Shown here: positions 45,905-57,310 of the stretch, one piece after another | How positions within the stretch are numbered: the first letter of the stretch is position 1 | Layout: every line of letters begins with the position of its first letter | NCBI GenBank assembly: GCA_030035585.1 | Contig: CM057462.1 | Span: 95,749,234 to 95,813,233, forward strand | From: Dugong dugon | Taxonomy: Eukaryota; Chordata; Mammalia; Sirenia; Dugongidae | DNA length: 64,000 bases | Direction of reading: 5' to 3' | Notes under the pieces: generated by a model | Database searches by the model: none | What the model was told of the DNA's origin: nothing | Seen by the model: only the letters and a program-made list of their open reading frames with translations | Made by a program: the position numbers and the translations under genes

Positions 45905-46270
45905 ATTCATACTTACTTGACTGCTTACTGTATACCAGTCACTAGAGATATTAATTTAACATCTCATTGTATCCTTAAATCCACCTAAAAGTTGTAGGCA
46001 CTCGTTTTCATCCCTTTTTTACAAATGGAGCCCTGGTGATGCAGTGATTAAGAGCTCAGGCTGCCAACCAAAATGTCGGCTGTTCGAATCCACCAGCCGC
46101 CCCTTGGAAACCCTCTGGGGCAGTTCTACTCTGTCCTATTGGATCGCTGAGTGGGAATCGCTGAGCTTGATGGCAATGGGTTTTTACAAATGATGACACT
46201 GAGGCTTAGATTAATTTGCCCAACGTGACACAGCTAGAAATAGCCCAGTTATGTGACTACAGAGGGAGCC
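45905..46270 (-). repeat. MIR split by an AfroSINE
   Basis: Antisense MIR halves at 45905-46027 (TGCTTACTGTATACCAGTCA) and 46181-46270 (TGACACTGAGGCTTAG, TGACACAGCTAG). Target duplication TTTTTACAAATG at 46016-46027 and 46181-46192. Confidence 0.85.
46028..46180 (+). repeat. AfroSINE with 12-bp TSD
   Basis: GAGCCCTGGTGATGCAGTGA head, GGCTGCCAACCAAAATGTCG, body CTCTGGGGCAGTTCTACTC. The tail carries a small duplication GAATCGCTGAG. Flanked by TTTTTACAAATG. Confidence 0.96.
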
Positions 46271-47179
46271 CCTTGACCTTTTTTGCTTTGTCCTTTCTGG
46301 GAAATAAACTTATTTTGTTTTATTTTACTATATTTATTCTATTTGAATACCAACGTAAAAGGCAGTACAAAAAATGAATATCCAAATAAGGACATTCCAA
46401 TAACAAAGTTGTTGAAAAAAGAATATTTCTCAAAGTGTACATTTTTGACCATTTGTATCATCATTTATCAAAAGAAGGCAATGATTTTTCTTAGTCACCA
46501 CTATTATCACCAGAGCCTAGAAGATAGTACATCAATAAATTTGTCCAGAATGCATAAATCTCTGGTTAGAGTTTGGGATATGTGTTTCCACAAGCACCCA
46601 TAATATGAGAATCACTGCCCTAGTAGATCTCTAAGGTCCTTCTAATTTCTGACATCATATCAGAATTTAAGCATTAAATTGTAAGTTGAATACCATTTTT
46701 TTTAGTTTATTTTTATGCAGTCCATTTAACTTCCTCCCATCTTTAAAAAAAAAAAAAAAAAAAAAAGAGTGGCTTTTTCTAGGAAAATTCCTCTTTTTCT
46801 TGAAATTCCCGTTAAGCTCTCTCAGTCTCAAAGGGCCTGAAATGCATTGTCTCATTTTCACGCTTTCATCCTTTTCTTCAATGTCTTAAAAGACTTGAAG
46901 CAGTAGAGATATTGCAAGCTGTCTTTCATTCCAAATACCCAGTCCTAAAAACTGCCTCCTTCCTTGCAAGGGTCGTGCAGACCTCTAACTTGTGAGTCGA
47001 CCTTATTTATTTTGTAGGCTTTTGAATTCCATGTTTACAAACCTGGACTAGCCCCATTCCAAAAGAGTTGCACCAATCACTTTTATTTTTGCTTTTTTTT
47101 TTTCCAAAATAATCACAGGCTGTCAGTTAGAACAGAATGACACACTACAGTGTGCATGTATCTACTAAGGACATGCGTT

Positions 47180-47232
47180 TGTGTGGAGGAGTGTGTGTAT
47201 GTGTGTGTGCGTGTGCGTACGTGTGTGTTTAA
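47180..47232. repeat. (TG)n microsatellite
   Basis: Imperfect TG/CG run around GTGTGTGTATGTGTGTGTGC with GTGCGTACGTGTGTG. Confidence 0.9.
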
Positions 47233-47840
47233 ACTTTTTATTTCCCAAAAGATTAATGCATTCGAGCAAATTCCCATTTGGTCTAAATGTACTCATTTTG
47301 CTACACCGTCTCCTGATCAACCGTTTCAAAAAGATGGAAGCATTCTTTTTTTTTCATAATCTCAAAATGAAAGTATGACCTGTAAATATAGCCTAGAAAT
47401 TTAATATAAGTAAGTATGTTTCTTTGAAATAAATTCTGTCCTGGTGACCCACCGCACCCGCCTTTCCTATGTGCACTTCTCTGCCGAGGCTGTATTGTAT
47501 TTTTCCTACTCTTGTAGTTTTCATTTGACAAGCAGCATTTAAATGCAATCCTCTCACTCATGCATTAAACATGAATAGCATTAGTTTAATTTTTGTCAGT
47601 GGAAAGTAGGGAGGAAAAATGAGATAGAAGATCATTTAAGTCTCTAAATACTTGTTTTTAAATGCCTTTCTCTTATGTCATTGCTTCGATGTCCTGTCAT
47701 CTTCTTCAGGTTAGAGTTGTATTTTTAATATCTAATTGAAATCTAGATATCATTCTTGAAGGAATGTCAGTGCTTAGAGTCTACAGAGCTGACCATGATC
47801 ACACCTCTTGATTGTCCCTCATGTTTAATATCTGATTTCT

Positions 47841-47985
47841 AGCAGTGGTTAAGAGATCAGCTGCTAACCAAAAGGGCAGCAGTTCGAATCCACCAGCCAC
47901 TCCTTGGAAACTCACTGGGGCAGTTCTACTCTGTCCTATAGGGTCACTGTGAGTCAGAATCCACTCAATGGCAATGCATTTTTTT
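47841..47985 (+). repeat. AfroSINE, 5' end lost
   Basis: Starts at AGCAGTGGTTAAGAGATCAG without the GGAGCCCTGG leader. Body and tail AGTCAGAATCCACTCAATGG are complete, followed by a T run. Confidence 0.95.
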
Positions 47986-49454
47986 TATCCTCATTTTATC
48001 CTCAAAAATAGGTGTATTCCAATGAGAGAAAGGCAGCTCCTTGTTGACATTCACCATGGATATAAAATTTTTTTCTCTAGATTTAACTTTTAAAATTATT
48101 TTTCCTTTGATTTTCAGTATTTCTGATTGTCTTCTTCTAGCCCTAGCAGAGTACATCTTCAACCTTCTAGAAAAAGATGTTTCAACAGAAAGCAAACATA
48201 TTTTTAAATGTTACTTAACGTTTAGAAGAAAAGGGTACTTTGCATTCACCTATCTACCAGTGTCTCCCACATTGTGTTTAGATGTACCATTTCTGACAAA
48301 TTTTCATTGTGATCTGAGAACAAATGATCTTATAGGGGAGTCTCCTCTCCTTGGACATGACAACAAATATTAGCATTTTACTGAAGCTTAAGAAAGCTAC
48401 TGGATCAGGAAAAGTTTTTTTTTTTTTTCTCAGCACGCCTTGAAAAACTTTGGAAAAGTTTTTTCTTTTTTTTTTAAACACCGCTATATATATCTTTCAA
48501 CAATTGCAAATCATATAATCAGGAATGCTCTGAAAATTTGCTTTTGGGTTTTTGTTTTGACTTTGAGTGAATTTCTGCTGTGTCAAATGGATTGATATCA
48601 TTTTAAATCTCACTAATAATCTCTTAATGAATTTAACTTTACCTCCTAAAATATCCAAAATAAACCAATAAAATTATTTTCAATTTTTAAATTATTATTT
48701 TTAAGACCTGCACTTATCACCAGCACATGAGGTTTCTATCTGTTGAAGATGTTCCAAATTCTTTGCAGGATGAAGTTAATACTTGTGAACAATCTTTGCT
48801 GATATTTTATTAAACAGCTTTATAAGAAATTGAAACTTGATAGAGCAATGGTGACAGTACTTTTAAACAAACTCGTTAGGAATTATATGAAAAGCATTTT
48901 AGTTAAAGCTAAGAGAAATGTGCTGTGTAGCATGCATTTTGCAGGACTCCACATTCATTTAATCAGCATTTCACAGTTCTTTTCCACTTTGTTTTATTTT
49001 GCAAATCAGTTGTTTTTACACAAAATCAACAAAGTTCCTTTAAAAAATTCCTGGGTAGATTGTCTATAAAATCACTTTGCATTTCTCTAAATATAGTTCA
49101 ATTTTTAATTCATTTAGAGTTTGTGAGTCAGACTGAGAGATCATAAGTCATTTGTAATTTTAAAACGTCCATTAAATGAGTAGATATTGCAAGTGTTAAT
49201 TTCATCTCACCCATTCTTACTTCACTGATATTTTCATTCATTTTTGACAAAACAAATGGTTAATGTTACTCGTGCATCATCACTTTAAACTATTTTAAAT
49301 GATGCACCAAATGATTATCATAGGGGTCACTGTCCCAAGATTTTTCTTTATCAGTTGCTAGGATGATAATTCTTACTGCTGTGATGATATTGCAGGTCAG
49401 TATTTAGTTCTTGCTTTGTTAAATGGATATGCATAAGGAGGTTGGCTCCTGTAT

Positions 49455-49492
49455 GATCTCTCACTCTCTGTCTCTCTCTCTCTCTCTCTGTT
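49455..49492. repeat. (TC)n microsatellite
   Basis: CTCTGTCTCTCTCTCTCTCT run. Confidence 0.92.
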
Positions 49493-50816
49493 AATCAAAA
49501 GGGAGTTGAAAATCGCTGCTGAGTAGTTTCTTTTTTTTAAAAAAAGCTAAATGTTTGTGTGGTGATATGCTAAACTTATCTATAAGCAGGGCTTCACTAC
49601 AGACCGAACAGTAATTTATCAGGTTGGCTTTTTAAGCTGTTTGAACATTACTGTGTTTCAGTAGGAAAAAAAAAAAAATTTTTTTTTTCTTTTCACTTTG
49701 CATAGGAAGGGGTCTGTATAAATGAAATGCTGAGGCTTAATTTTTATTTTTCTTTTTTTGGCTTATAATTCAACAATCAGAGAAACTAGGAAAGGAAGCT
49801 CTAAGAGAAACGTTGCTGTGTTTCTAAAGGTAATGAAATTCAATCAATTGTCTTTCTTAAGGAAAATGCTGTTAATGTGTACTTGAGTTGGTGGTAGCAT
49901 TTATTTAGCGTTCTCGTGATCTATGCAGCAAAAAATAGAGTGAATTTCTTTCTTCATGATCTTGAATTGAGTATAAAATTTCACAAAACACCTTGGGTAT
50001 AAAATATTTATTAAAGGAACTGTGGATTAAGATACTTAAGTATGTCTTTAAAATTTAGTCAAAATGTCAAATGCCTGGTCTGTTTTTCCTCCACTTGCAA
50101 TTCAGCAGAGTATACTTTATTCTGATAGCCGTTGCTGCTTAGTCTGTGAAGAAAGCTTTACTGCTACTCTTCTGTGCTCAAGAGAAACCCAACAAAAGAA
50201 GCAAAGGCTTATTGCCTTCACAGGACTGCAGCAAAGCTCTATGCTGAGCAACGGTGATATGAATGTGGAGTATGGACTTGTTGAAGATAATCATGAGAAC
50301 ATTTTAGGGTTACTTGCCTTATAGGTTAGAAAAAGTGTGGCTATCACTTTTTTTGTAAATGATGATTTTTATAATTTTTTTCCTTCTTAATTTTCCCAGT
50401 CACCCATTTCACAAAATCCTGAATATGCAATTATCTATTATGACATGTTACTGCAACAAGGTTTCCTGTTTCAAAACAATGTTTAATTCTATACATAAGA
50501 ACAAGATGAAATATCTAAGTAAGTTGTTATTTAAATGTGTTTTTTTTTTTCTGGAAAATAAATGAAAACTATCAAAATAAATTGAGTTGTGAAACTTTTT
50601 TTATTGCTAGCCTCTTAAAATTTACCTGAGTTTCTGGAAAACGTAATTGCATGTTTAGGGTGAGCATAGTGGGCAAACAGTTGGCACAGTCCAACGCTTT
50701 TGGATCAGACAAATCCCAGCTCCATAATTTAACTACAGAACTGAGGAAGACAATGATTCTCCATTTCCTTATCTGACAAAAAAAAGAGTTAATGTCCCCT
50801 ATCCCATAAGGAGAAA

Positions 50817-51005
50817 GGGGCACTGGTGAGACGCTGCTGATCCAAAGGTCGGGAGTTGGAATCCACCAGCCGCTCCACAGGAGAAAGCTATGACAGCCTG
50901 CTTCCCTAAAAGTTTAACAGCCTTGGAAACCCTATGGGGCGGTTCTACTCTGCCCTATAGAGTAGCTAGGAGTTGAAATCAACTGGTGGGTTTGGTCTTT
51001 TTTTC
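50817..51005 (+). repeat. AfroSINE (long form, head partly deleted)
   Basis: GGGGCACTGGTGAGACGC joins CTGCTGATCCAAAGGTCG, with GTTAAGC-type bases missing. Long-form insert GACAGCCTGCTTCCCTAAAA. The tail is eroded. Confidence 0.9.
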
Positions 51006-51039
51006 TTTGTTCAATAATAAGGGTTGTGCAAACAATTTG

Positions 51040-51205
51040 ACCTGACTGCTAACCCACCCAGTGGCACAGCCGAAGAAAGGCCTAGCAATCAACTTCCACA
51101 AAGATTACAGCCAAGAAAACTCTATGGAGCAGTTATAATGTGTAACACATGGGGTCGCCTGGAGTCAGAATCAACTGCGATGGGTTTGGTTTTGGTTTTT
51201 CTATC
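51040..51205 (+). repeat. AfroSINE (variant, 5' truncated)
   Basis: Begins within the head (CCTGACTGCTAACCCACCCA). Insert GAAGAAAGGCCTAGCAATC, then ATGGGGTCGCCTGGAGTCAG and tail AATCAACTGCGATGGG. Confidence 0.88.
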
Positions 51206-51369
51206 ATAGCGTCATTGAGCTGACTAAATGAGAATATTTATCAGTTCCTAACAATTCCTACCTAGTACATAGCAGATATGCAAAAATCCGGATTCTTATC
51301 ACTCTGTGAATGGGGACTGGGATAGGCCAGAAAACTTTAATGCTCTTCCTCCGTGTTGACAAGGCTTTA

Positions 51370-51505
51370 TCCTAACACTTAACATGCTACGCTGTAACCC
51401 TAGTGTATGACTATTGTTAGCTATCGCTGCCGTCACCAAGCGCTCAGCACGGGCCATGCCCTAGGCTAGGAGCTTAGTGGCATTATCCTATTTCTACCCC
51501 TAAAG
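51370..51505 (-). repeat. MIR fragment
   Basis: AAGCGCTCAGCACGGGCCAT, CTAGGAGCTTAGTGGCATTA in antisense MIR order. Diverged. Confidence 0.55.
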
Positions 51506-51659
51506 ACTGCCCCCCTACAGGAAGGTCCCTACAGGGTTTGATTTTATTTGTTTTTGGTTAGGGGAGGAGCTACAGACCTGGGAGGGAGATAATCAGTATG
51601 AAGGAGGAAGGAACTATTAAAGCAAGTAGGCGCTCAACCTCAAACAGCTTCCATTCCAA

Positions 51660-52085
51660 AGCTTCTTAAACTTAAATGAGTTGCGAAGTCATATTAAGGA
51701 AAGTATTATGGAGGGAGGAAACCCCGATTGTAATGCACAGCCGTGAAGACTGTGGGTTCCAGGGTTGGGGCGGCATATTATTTATCTTCTTAGAGTCTCA
51801 ATTTTTTAAATCTGTAAAGGGAGAATAATCCTTTCTAGACAGAGTTGGGAAACCCTGGTGGTGTAGTGGTTAAGAGCTACGGCTGCTAACCAAAAAGTTG
51901 ACAGTTTGAATCCACCAGGCGATCCTGTGGGGCAGTTCTATTCCGTCCTACAGGGTCGCTATGAGTCGGAATTGACTCGACGGCAACGGGTTTGGTTTTT
52001 TGTTATTGTTGTTCAGACAGAGTCGTTGGGATGATTAAATAAAACTAAAGCTGTTTGCCAGAATCTAGTACATGTAGATTAATAA
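51660..52085 (+). repeat. MIR split by an AfroSINE
   Basis: MIR halves at about 51660-51847 (TGTGGGTTCCAGGGTTGGGG, AATCTGTAAAGGGAGAATAA) and 52013-52085 (GGGATGATTAAATAAAACTA). AGACAGAGT is repeated on both sides of the SINE. Confidence 0.75.
51848..52012 (+). repeat. AfroSINE
   Basis: GGAAACCCTGGTGGTGTAGT head, CTACGGCTGCTAACCAAAAA, tail GAGTCGGAATTGACTCGACG. One of the least diverged copies. Confidence 0.96.
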
Positions 52086-52109
52086 ACTGTAAATTTATAA
52101 TTATCCCTC

Positions 52110-53100
52110 TGTCAACTGTCTGTGCCTTGGAGAGGAGTGGTGGAAAGCGGCCGGGGAAGCGGACTTGCTTTTCCTTTCTTTCTGTGCCCCGAGTTTCCTG
52201 TCCCAAGAAACCGCAGCATTTCCCACTCCTGTCTCAGACTTCTTCGAGAAAGGGGACCGACCGAACGAGGGGTCCTAGAGGTCCTTGCTTATAGGATAAA
52301 TGGCTCCCATTCAGCTCGCGGCCACCCGAGGGCGCACGTGGGCTCAGAGCGACCCCTCCGGCCAGTGGCAGTGAGATCCTTTACGTCTGTGGGGCGGCTC
52401 AGAGGATCACGCAGAGGCCAAGTCCAGCCAGGGCAGGCCGAGGGCCCTGTTTGAGGAGGTCACCCTGGAGACCGGCGGCGGAGCGGAGAGGGTGTGCGCG
52501 GGCGGCCGCGGTCAGAAAGAGGCCTGGGGAGGTGGGAGCCGCGCGGCGCGCTGGTGCCGGCAGTGGACTAGCCGGAGGTCTGGGAGGCCCCCGGCGGAGC
52601 CACAACCAGGCTGCAGCCGTGAGTAGGTGAGGGCACCCTCCGCAGCGCGTCGAGGCTGGAGGAGAAGGGGAAAGGGAGACGACAGCCAACTCTGGGGTCG
52701 CGGAGCCTGGGAAGGGGAGCGGCCCTGCGCTGAGAATGGCCTGCCTTGGCCATAACCACTCGCCGCTTTACTTCCCCTCCGCCCAGCAAATAAGAAAAAG
52801 TGGCCTCAATTTTGGGAACTGCAAGTGGGTCCCGGTCTTTGGCGTCCCGGCCCGCCTGCATGCCTGGGCTCAGAGCGTTATGCCCACTGAAGAGTATGCT
52901 AGCCCGGTGCGCTCTTGCAGCCAGAGCAGCAAGAGTTCTGAGCCCTCTTCCTGCCGCCTTGCAGGGCCGCCGCACCCCCTCGGTTCCTCCAGGTTCCAGC
53001 CCTGGCCTTTCTTGTTGGGGGTTGGGAGAAGGAGAGGAGTGAAGGGCGGAGCTGCTTTGGAAACAGCTAAGGAGGCCAGTGCCTCGGTGACTTTGGAGTA
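52110..53100 (+). promoter_or_regulatory. DYNLT5: CpG island, probable DYNLT5 promoter
   Basis: About 1 kb of GC-rich, CpG-dense sequence (for example AGCTCGCGGCCACCCGAGGG and GCGCGGGCGGCCGCGG) in an otherwise AT-rich window. It lies about 1.7-2.7 kb upstream of the exon carrying the DYNLT5 start codon. No TATA box was seen. A GT-rich segment GTAGGTGAGG at 52623-52632 could be the donor of a noncoding first exon (inference). GC-rich open frames here on both strands look like chance. Confidence 0.8.
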
Positions 53101-53159
53101 GAACCTGAATGACCCACTTAATCAGGCTCAGTGTGTCCCTCTCCATCGTTTTCATCAGT

Positions 53160-53522
53160 TAGGCAGCTGCACACACGTAGACACATACCTACTCACCCAT
53201 GCAGACATTCATACACAAGGACACACTCATCTAAGAGACACACTCATATACACAGGTACACACACACACACACACAGGCACATACTCATACCTATACAGA
53301 CATACTCTCATACACAGGCACACACTCACATACAGAGATGCTCACACACAAACTCAGACATTCACACAAGCGGGTACACACAGACAACCGCTCACACAGA
53401 CTCCTACATACAGGCACACACACAGAGACACGTATACACTCAGGCACACACTCATGCACAGACACACAGAGTTGCTCACACACACAGAGGTGCTCACACA
53501 CACAGACACACACAAACAGTGC
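53160..53522. repeat. CA-rich degenerate minisatellite
   Basis: About 360 bp of short variants of ACACAGGCACACACTCA-type units, including a clean CA run near 53256-53276 and the TTGCTCACACACACAGAGGT / GTGCTCACACACACAGAC pair. It starts right after the CpG island. Confidence 0.92.
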
Positions 53523-53597
53523 TCGCCTCCCCAGCACACATCTTCTGCCCCATTTGTGTGTCCTGCAGTACCCTTTGCCTATCTCTGCTCAGACACT

Positions 53598-53792
53598 GGG
53601 GTCCCTGGGTAGTGCAGCAGCTTGGCTGCTAACTGAAAGATTGGCGGTTCAAGTCCACCTAGAGGCATCTTGGAAGAAAGTCCTGTCCTACTTCTGAAAA
53701 ATCAGCCATTGAAAACTCTGTGGAGCACAGTTCTCCTCTGACACACATGGTTCACCATGAGTGGCAATTGACTTGATGGCAACTGGGTTCTT
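53598..53792 (+). repeat. AfroSINE (variant subfamily)
   Basis: GTCCCTGGGTAGTGCAGCAG, TTGGCGGTTCAAGTCCACCT, AAAATCAGCCATTGAAAACT, tail GACTTGATGGCAACTGGG. Confidence 0.93.
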
Positions 53793-53829
53793 TTTGCCAA
53801 GACACTGATCACACCATTGCGTTCTTGTC

Positions 53830-53925
53830 TACTCTACCCAGTACTCAGTTGCCAGTTCCTTGAGGGCAGGGTGTGTGTTAATGCCTACCACGGTGTCTCC
53901 CTGCTATGGATCTCAGACTTACAAA
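53830..53925 (+). repeat. L2 3' end fragment
   Basis: CAGTTCCTTGAGGGCAGGGT, then the CCTACCACGGTGTCTCCCTG region. Confidence 0.55.
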
Positions 53926-54031
53926 TTCTAAAATAATCTAAATGAATGCCTAAATTTATTTATAGGCAAAAAGAGCATTAAAGTTATAGTCTGAATTGTG
54001 GGAAATTCATCCCTATTACCAGCATTTTTTT

Positions 54032-54200
54032 GGAGCTCTGGTGGCGCAGTGGTTAAGAGTTCCGCTGCTAACCAACAGTTAGGCAGTTCGAATCCACCAA
54101 CTACTCCTTGGCAACCCTATGGGTCAGTTCTTCTCTGTCCTATAGAGTCGCTATGAGTCAGAATCGACTCAATGGCAACGAGTTTGGTTTGTTTTTTGTT
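54032..54200 (+). repeat. AfroSINE
   Basis: TGGAGCTCTGGTGGCGCAGT head, GTTAGGCAGTTCGAATCC, tail AGTCAGAATCGACTCAATGG, then a TTTG/TTG-rich tract to about 54235. Confidence 0.95.
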
Positions 54201-54775
54201 TGCTTTGTTGTTGTTGTTATCATTTGTTTGTTTTTTGGCTGTACCAGCTTTTTAACAAGCATTTGTGAGAAAAAGGTGGGTTTTTCAATAAATTACTTAG
54301 TTATAAGTCCTATTTTCTCTTTATAAAATAACACTGTTACTTGGAGGGAAGATCCTTTGGGGAAGACATTTAAGTTTATTTTTTAAAGAAACAGTAACAC
54401 ATGTTAATTAGCAAAACTTTTATCAGTGTGAAGTATTGGGGGGCCAATAAAAAATATTGGTTTCTGGTGCGGGATGACATCTGTCTTTCCCAGTGGCTTT
54501 CTCCCTTTTCTCCAGTTGAACATTTTTGCTACAGCTGAATATCTACTTATGTGAACTGAATATATAATTGCATGAATAAGTTATCAGTTATTGTATTTCC
54601 AGTTACACTGGCCAAAATAACAACATCTTCTATAAATCACTCTTGAGGAAACTTGACTTCCACATTCAAAAATGGTAGGAAAAGTATGTATATGCCATTT
54701 GAACATTAGACTCTGTTATACTAACTAAAATGTTTTCATATCTTTCTTTTACTATTTTACAAAAATCTTCCATAG

Positions 54776-54897
54776 GTTGTGATGATGTCAGACATTGCCA
54801 AAGACAGAGTAGCCCATTCATTAAAGAAAAGAGGGAGTGTGTCTTCTCTAAGTAGTCATGAATTCCGGCAGAAGGAACCACATAGGCGCACCAAAGA
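54776..54897 (+). CDS. DYNLT5: DYNLT5 (TCTEX1D1) first coding exon
   Basis: DYNLT5 is a Tctex-type dynein light chain family member. Acceptor CTTCCATAG, short 5' UTR GTTGTG, start ATG at 54782, then 38 codons and GA before donor GTGAGT. The product starts MMSDIAKDRVAHSLKKRGSV and continues with SSLSSHEFRQKEPHRRTK, matching the N-terminus expected for TCTEX1D1. The human gene also follows SGIP1 in the same direction. The Tctex-1 fold is encoded by later exons, which I could not find before 64000. A second in-frame ATG immediately follows the first. Confidence 0.88.
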
Positions 54898-55149
54898 GTG
54901 AGTAACTAAATGTCTAGTGATTTAAATTCAGTTATTGAATAAACAGCATCATAATGTTTATGGCGAGGCATGCATCATTTCCTTTGGGACATAAAAATGG
55001 AGAAAATGGACAAATACAAGGTTCAGGTCAGGTTTTGGAGCCAGATTAAAAGAGATAGAAAGAGAATAAGAAAGTATAAGTGATATGCTGATCCTAGCAG
55101 CATTTTTACTATCTCAAAGACTACGAAAAAAAAAAAAATCTAAAGAAAC

Positions 55150-55555
55150 ATCACATGCAATGTACACCTGCTGCTCTATACATGTTTCTTGAATTCTTCT
55201 CCTTAATATTATATAGTGTTTACATTTTTATAATAAATATATGCATGTATAATTGCATTTACCATTATTTCATACACATTTTGTATTTTCAAAATCTTTG
55301 TTCATGTTCTTTTAAATGGCTACATATTTTGTCAATTTATAATTTGTGAGTTAGCCAGCCATTGCCCAATTATTGGGCATTTTAAGTTTGTTTCCACTGG
55401 TTGGTTGGTCTATTTGATTTGTATTCAATAATAAGTCTCTGCTTGGTTGCTTTTCAAAAGTATAATTAACTGGTGGGTGAAAAGGATAGAAATACATTTT
55501 TTTGACTGTTGCTACATATCGCATTTGCTCTTCTAAAGAGATAATCAATTTTTAA
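55150..55555 (-). repeat. possible old L1/HAL1 fragment
   Basis: Antisense-style AT-rich sequence (CATTTTAAGTTTGTTTCCAC, TTGCTACATATCGCATTTGC) resembling diverged L1/HAL1 3' sequence. Family uncertain. Confidence 0.35.
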
Positions 55556-56764
55556 AACTTTTATAACATTTCTTTTTGACTGCCCCTGGGAAGATGACAA
55601 AACAATTATCTGACACAAAGGACAGTTAACGTACGTAAAAGACTTTCCTTCTTAACAGTTTCCATGGGATTGAGGGATGGGGCATCTTACTCCCTGAGGT
55701 TGGGGAGCAGGACCTGGTGTGTCCTGTGGAACACAGATTGGAAGAGGAGAAATATACATTAGAATTCTGAAACAAAACACTTTCTATTCCCAGAGTTTAT
55801 TAATGCACTTATTAACAATAGCACTTTCCAACCCTAGAAGTTTGTGGACTCTCAATAGAATCTCCCTCTTTTATTGATGGGTAGCAATATAAATGAGTAA
55901 CAGTCTCAGCATATATCAGAAGTATAGCTGGGAGAATAATTAACCTCTGTAACTGTTTTTTTTTTTTTTTTTTTTTTGCTTCTGGCCCTAAGCCATTCTG
56001 GCTGCTATTTCCAATATTTAAAAGTAAAGTAATTTTTTAAATTATTTTAAAATAATCATTGGCTTAAATTCAGCTTACTTTTTTATTTTTTATTATATTT
56101 ATAATAATAATCTGACATAAATCATATTCCCATGATTTTAAAAAAATATGCGCTGATCCAAAAACTAAACTATCATCCTTATTTGAATAATTTTCATTTA
56201 CCGCCTTCTTTTCAAAAACAAATTGGAAAGTCTTATAGAATCAGTTTGATCAAATTGGAAGAATAAGAGATTGCTCTTTTTCAACTTAATGTTGATGAAG
56301 TATAAATATAAAAGTAACAAGAATACTCACTAGGATAGATTTTTCACGAACAAATCCTTACCTAACAAATACATTTAAGTTACCATTATTTTGATATATT
56401 TCCAAGTTAAAAATTTGGACTCACAAACAAATGTTCAGAATCCTCTGTTAGCACTTTTTTTGTTAACTAGCAAATGAGCAGATTCCATTACTGCTGTGAT
56501 GTAAGGCTGTTTAGAGAGCTGCCTCCCCAACTCTAGCCCATACTTGCTTTCCAGTGTCTCCTCATGTCTGGACTCAAACTCTACAGGTGATTTTCCTTCA
56601 TGAAATGACCCTTCACCTAATAGACTAATTCTGAAACTTACTGGCTATTGAACGCAGGCGTTGTTTTAAAATTGCAGTGCTTTGTAGAAAAGCATATCCC
56701 TTTCATTTGAAAATCATATCAAAACAATTTTTTGAAAAGATAACTCTGAATAGTTCAAAGCAGA

Positions 56765-56925
56765 TACCTGAAATGCACTGAGGACCTAAAATTTACATTA
56801 TCTCCTTGAATCTCCCAGCATTAATCCTATTAGGTACACATAATTCTTACATTTTACTATGAGAAAAGTGAAGCTCACAAGTCATCTTGATTTAATGACT
56901 GGGATAATGTCCCAAATCAGGAGTA
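56765..56925 (-). repeat. MIR fragment
   Basis: TCCTATTAGGTACACATAAT, TTACATTTTACTATGAGAAA, AGTGAAGCTCACAAG in antisense MIR order. Confidence 0.6.
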
Positions 56926-56934
56926 TGGCATGCA

Positions 56935-57310
56935 GGGTCCACAGACCCTTGCTACTTCTCTAGCAATATCTTCCCCACTACTCTCTTGCATCCTAACCTC
57001 TGACTGTATACTCAGCTACTGTATTCCTTCAGTGCTCCGTCTGGCCTCTGGCCACTGCCCCAAACTGCCTCCCTTGCCTGGAATGCTCTTCTTATTGGCT
57101 TCCTTCATCACTTCCTTTAGAATTTAACTCCATCTTCACATCTCCAGAAAGCTCTCTCTAACTACCCAACTACAACCACCTCCATCTCCAGGCTGAGTTA
57201 GATGCTCTTCCTTTCTGCTCCTTCTGCTTTCCCCTTCTACCTGGTACTTGTGTTTGGCTATTTTCTTATCTGCCTCCTCCATCAGATTGTGGATGTATTT
57301 GCCTTTATAG
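56935..57310 (+). repeat. L2 LINE 3' portion
   Basis: TCTGGCCTCTGGCCACTGCC, CTTGCCTGGAATGCTCTTCT, ATCAGATTGTGGATGTATTT. Confidence 0.82.

Larger units (their letters stand above)
46271..50600 (+). other. gene-free stretch, possible distal SGIP1 3' UTR
   Basis: AT-rich, with homopolymer A (46744-46766), a (TG)n tract, a (TC)n tract and one AfroSINE (47841-47985), but otherwise few recognisable old repeats. It ends with paired AATAAA hexamers at 50557-50562 and 50576-50581. Transcript extension this far is inference. I see no separate gene. Confidence 0.4.
50650..51290 (+). repeat. MIR split by two AfroSINEs
   Basis: The 5' part (TCAGACAAATCCCAGCTCC, CATTTCCTTATCTGAC) is at about 50650-50810. 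The 3' part resumes at about 51205 (TGACTAAATGAGAATATTTA, CTAGTACATAGCAGATATG). Two SINE copies separate them. Confidence 0.65.

Noticed and set aside
52399..53155. Several GC-rich open frames (up to 195 codons) on both strands in the CpG island
   Set aside because: Overlapping frames on both strands with low-complexity Ala/Pro/Arg composition and no recognisable domain; high GC content removes stop codons by chance.
53131..53697. 188-codon frame rich in His/Thr/Ser
   Set aside because: It translates the CA-rich minisatellite and then a SINE; the opposite strand is equally open. Not a protein gene.
3921..54200. CRISPR-like array of repeated 30-40 bp units
   Set aside because: Repeats are dispersed SINE copies in both orientations with variable spacing in a mammalian genome.
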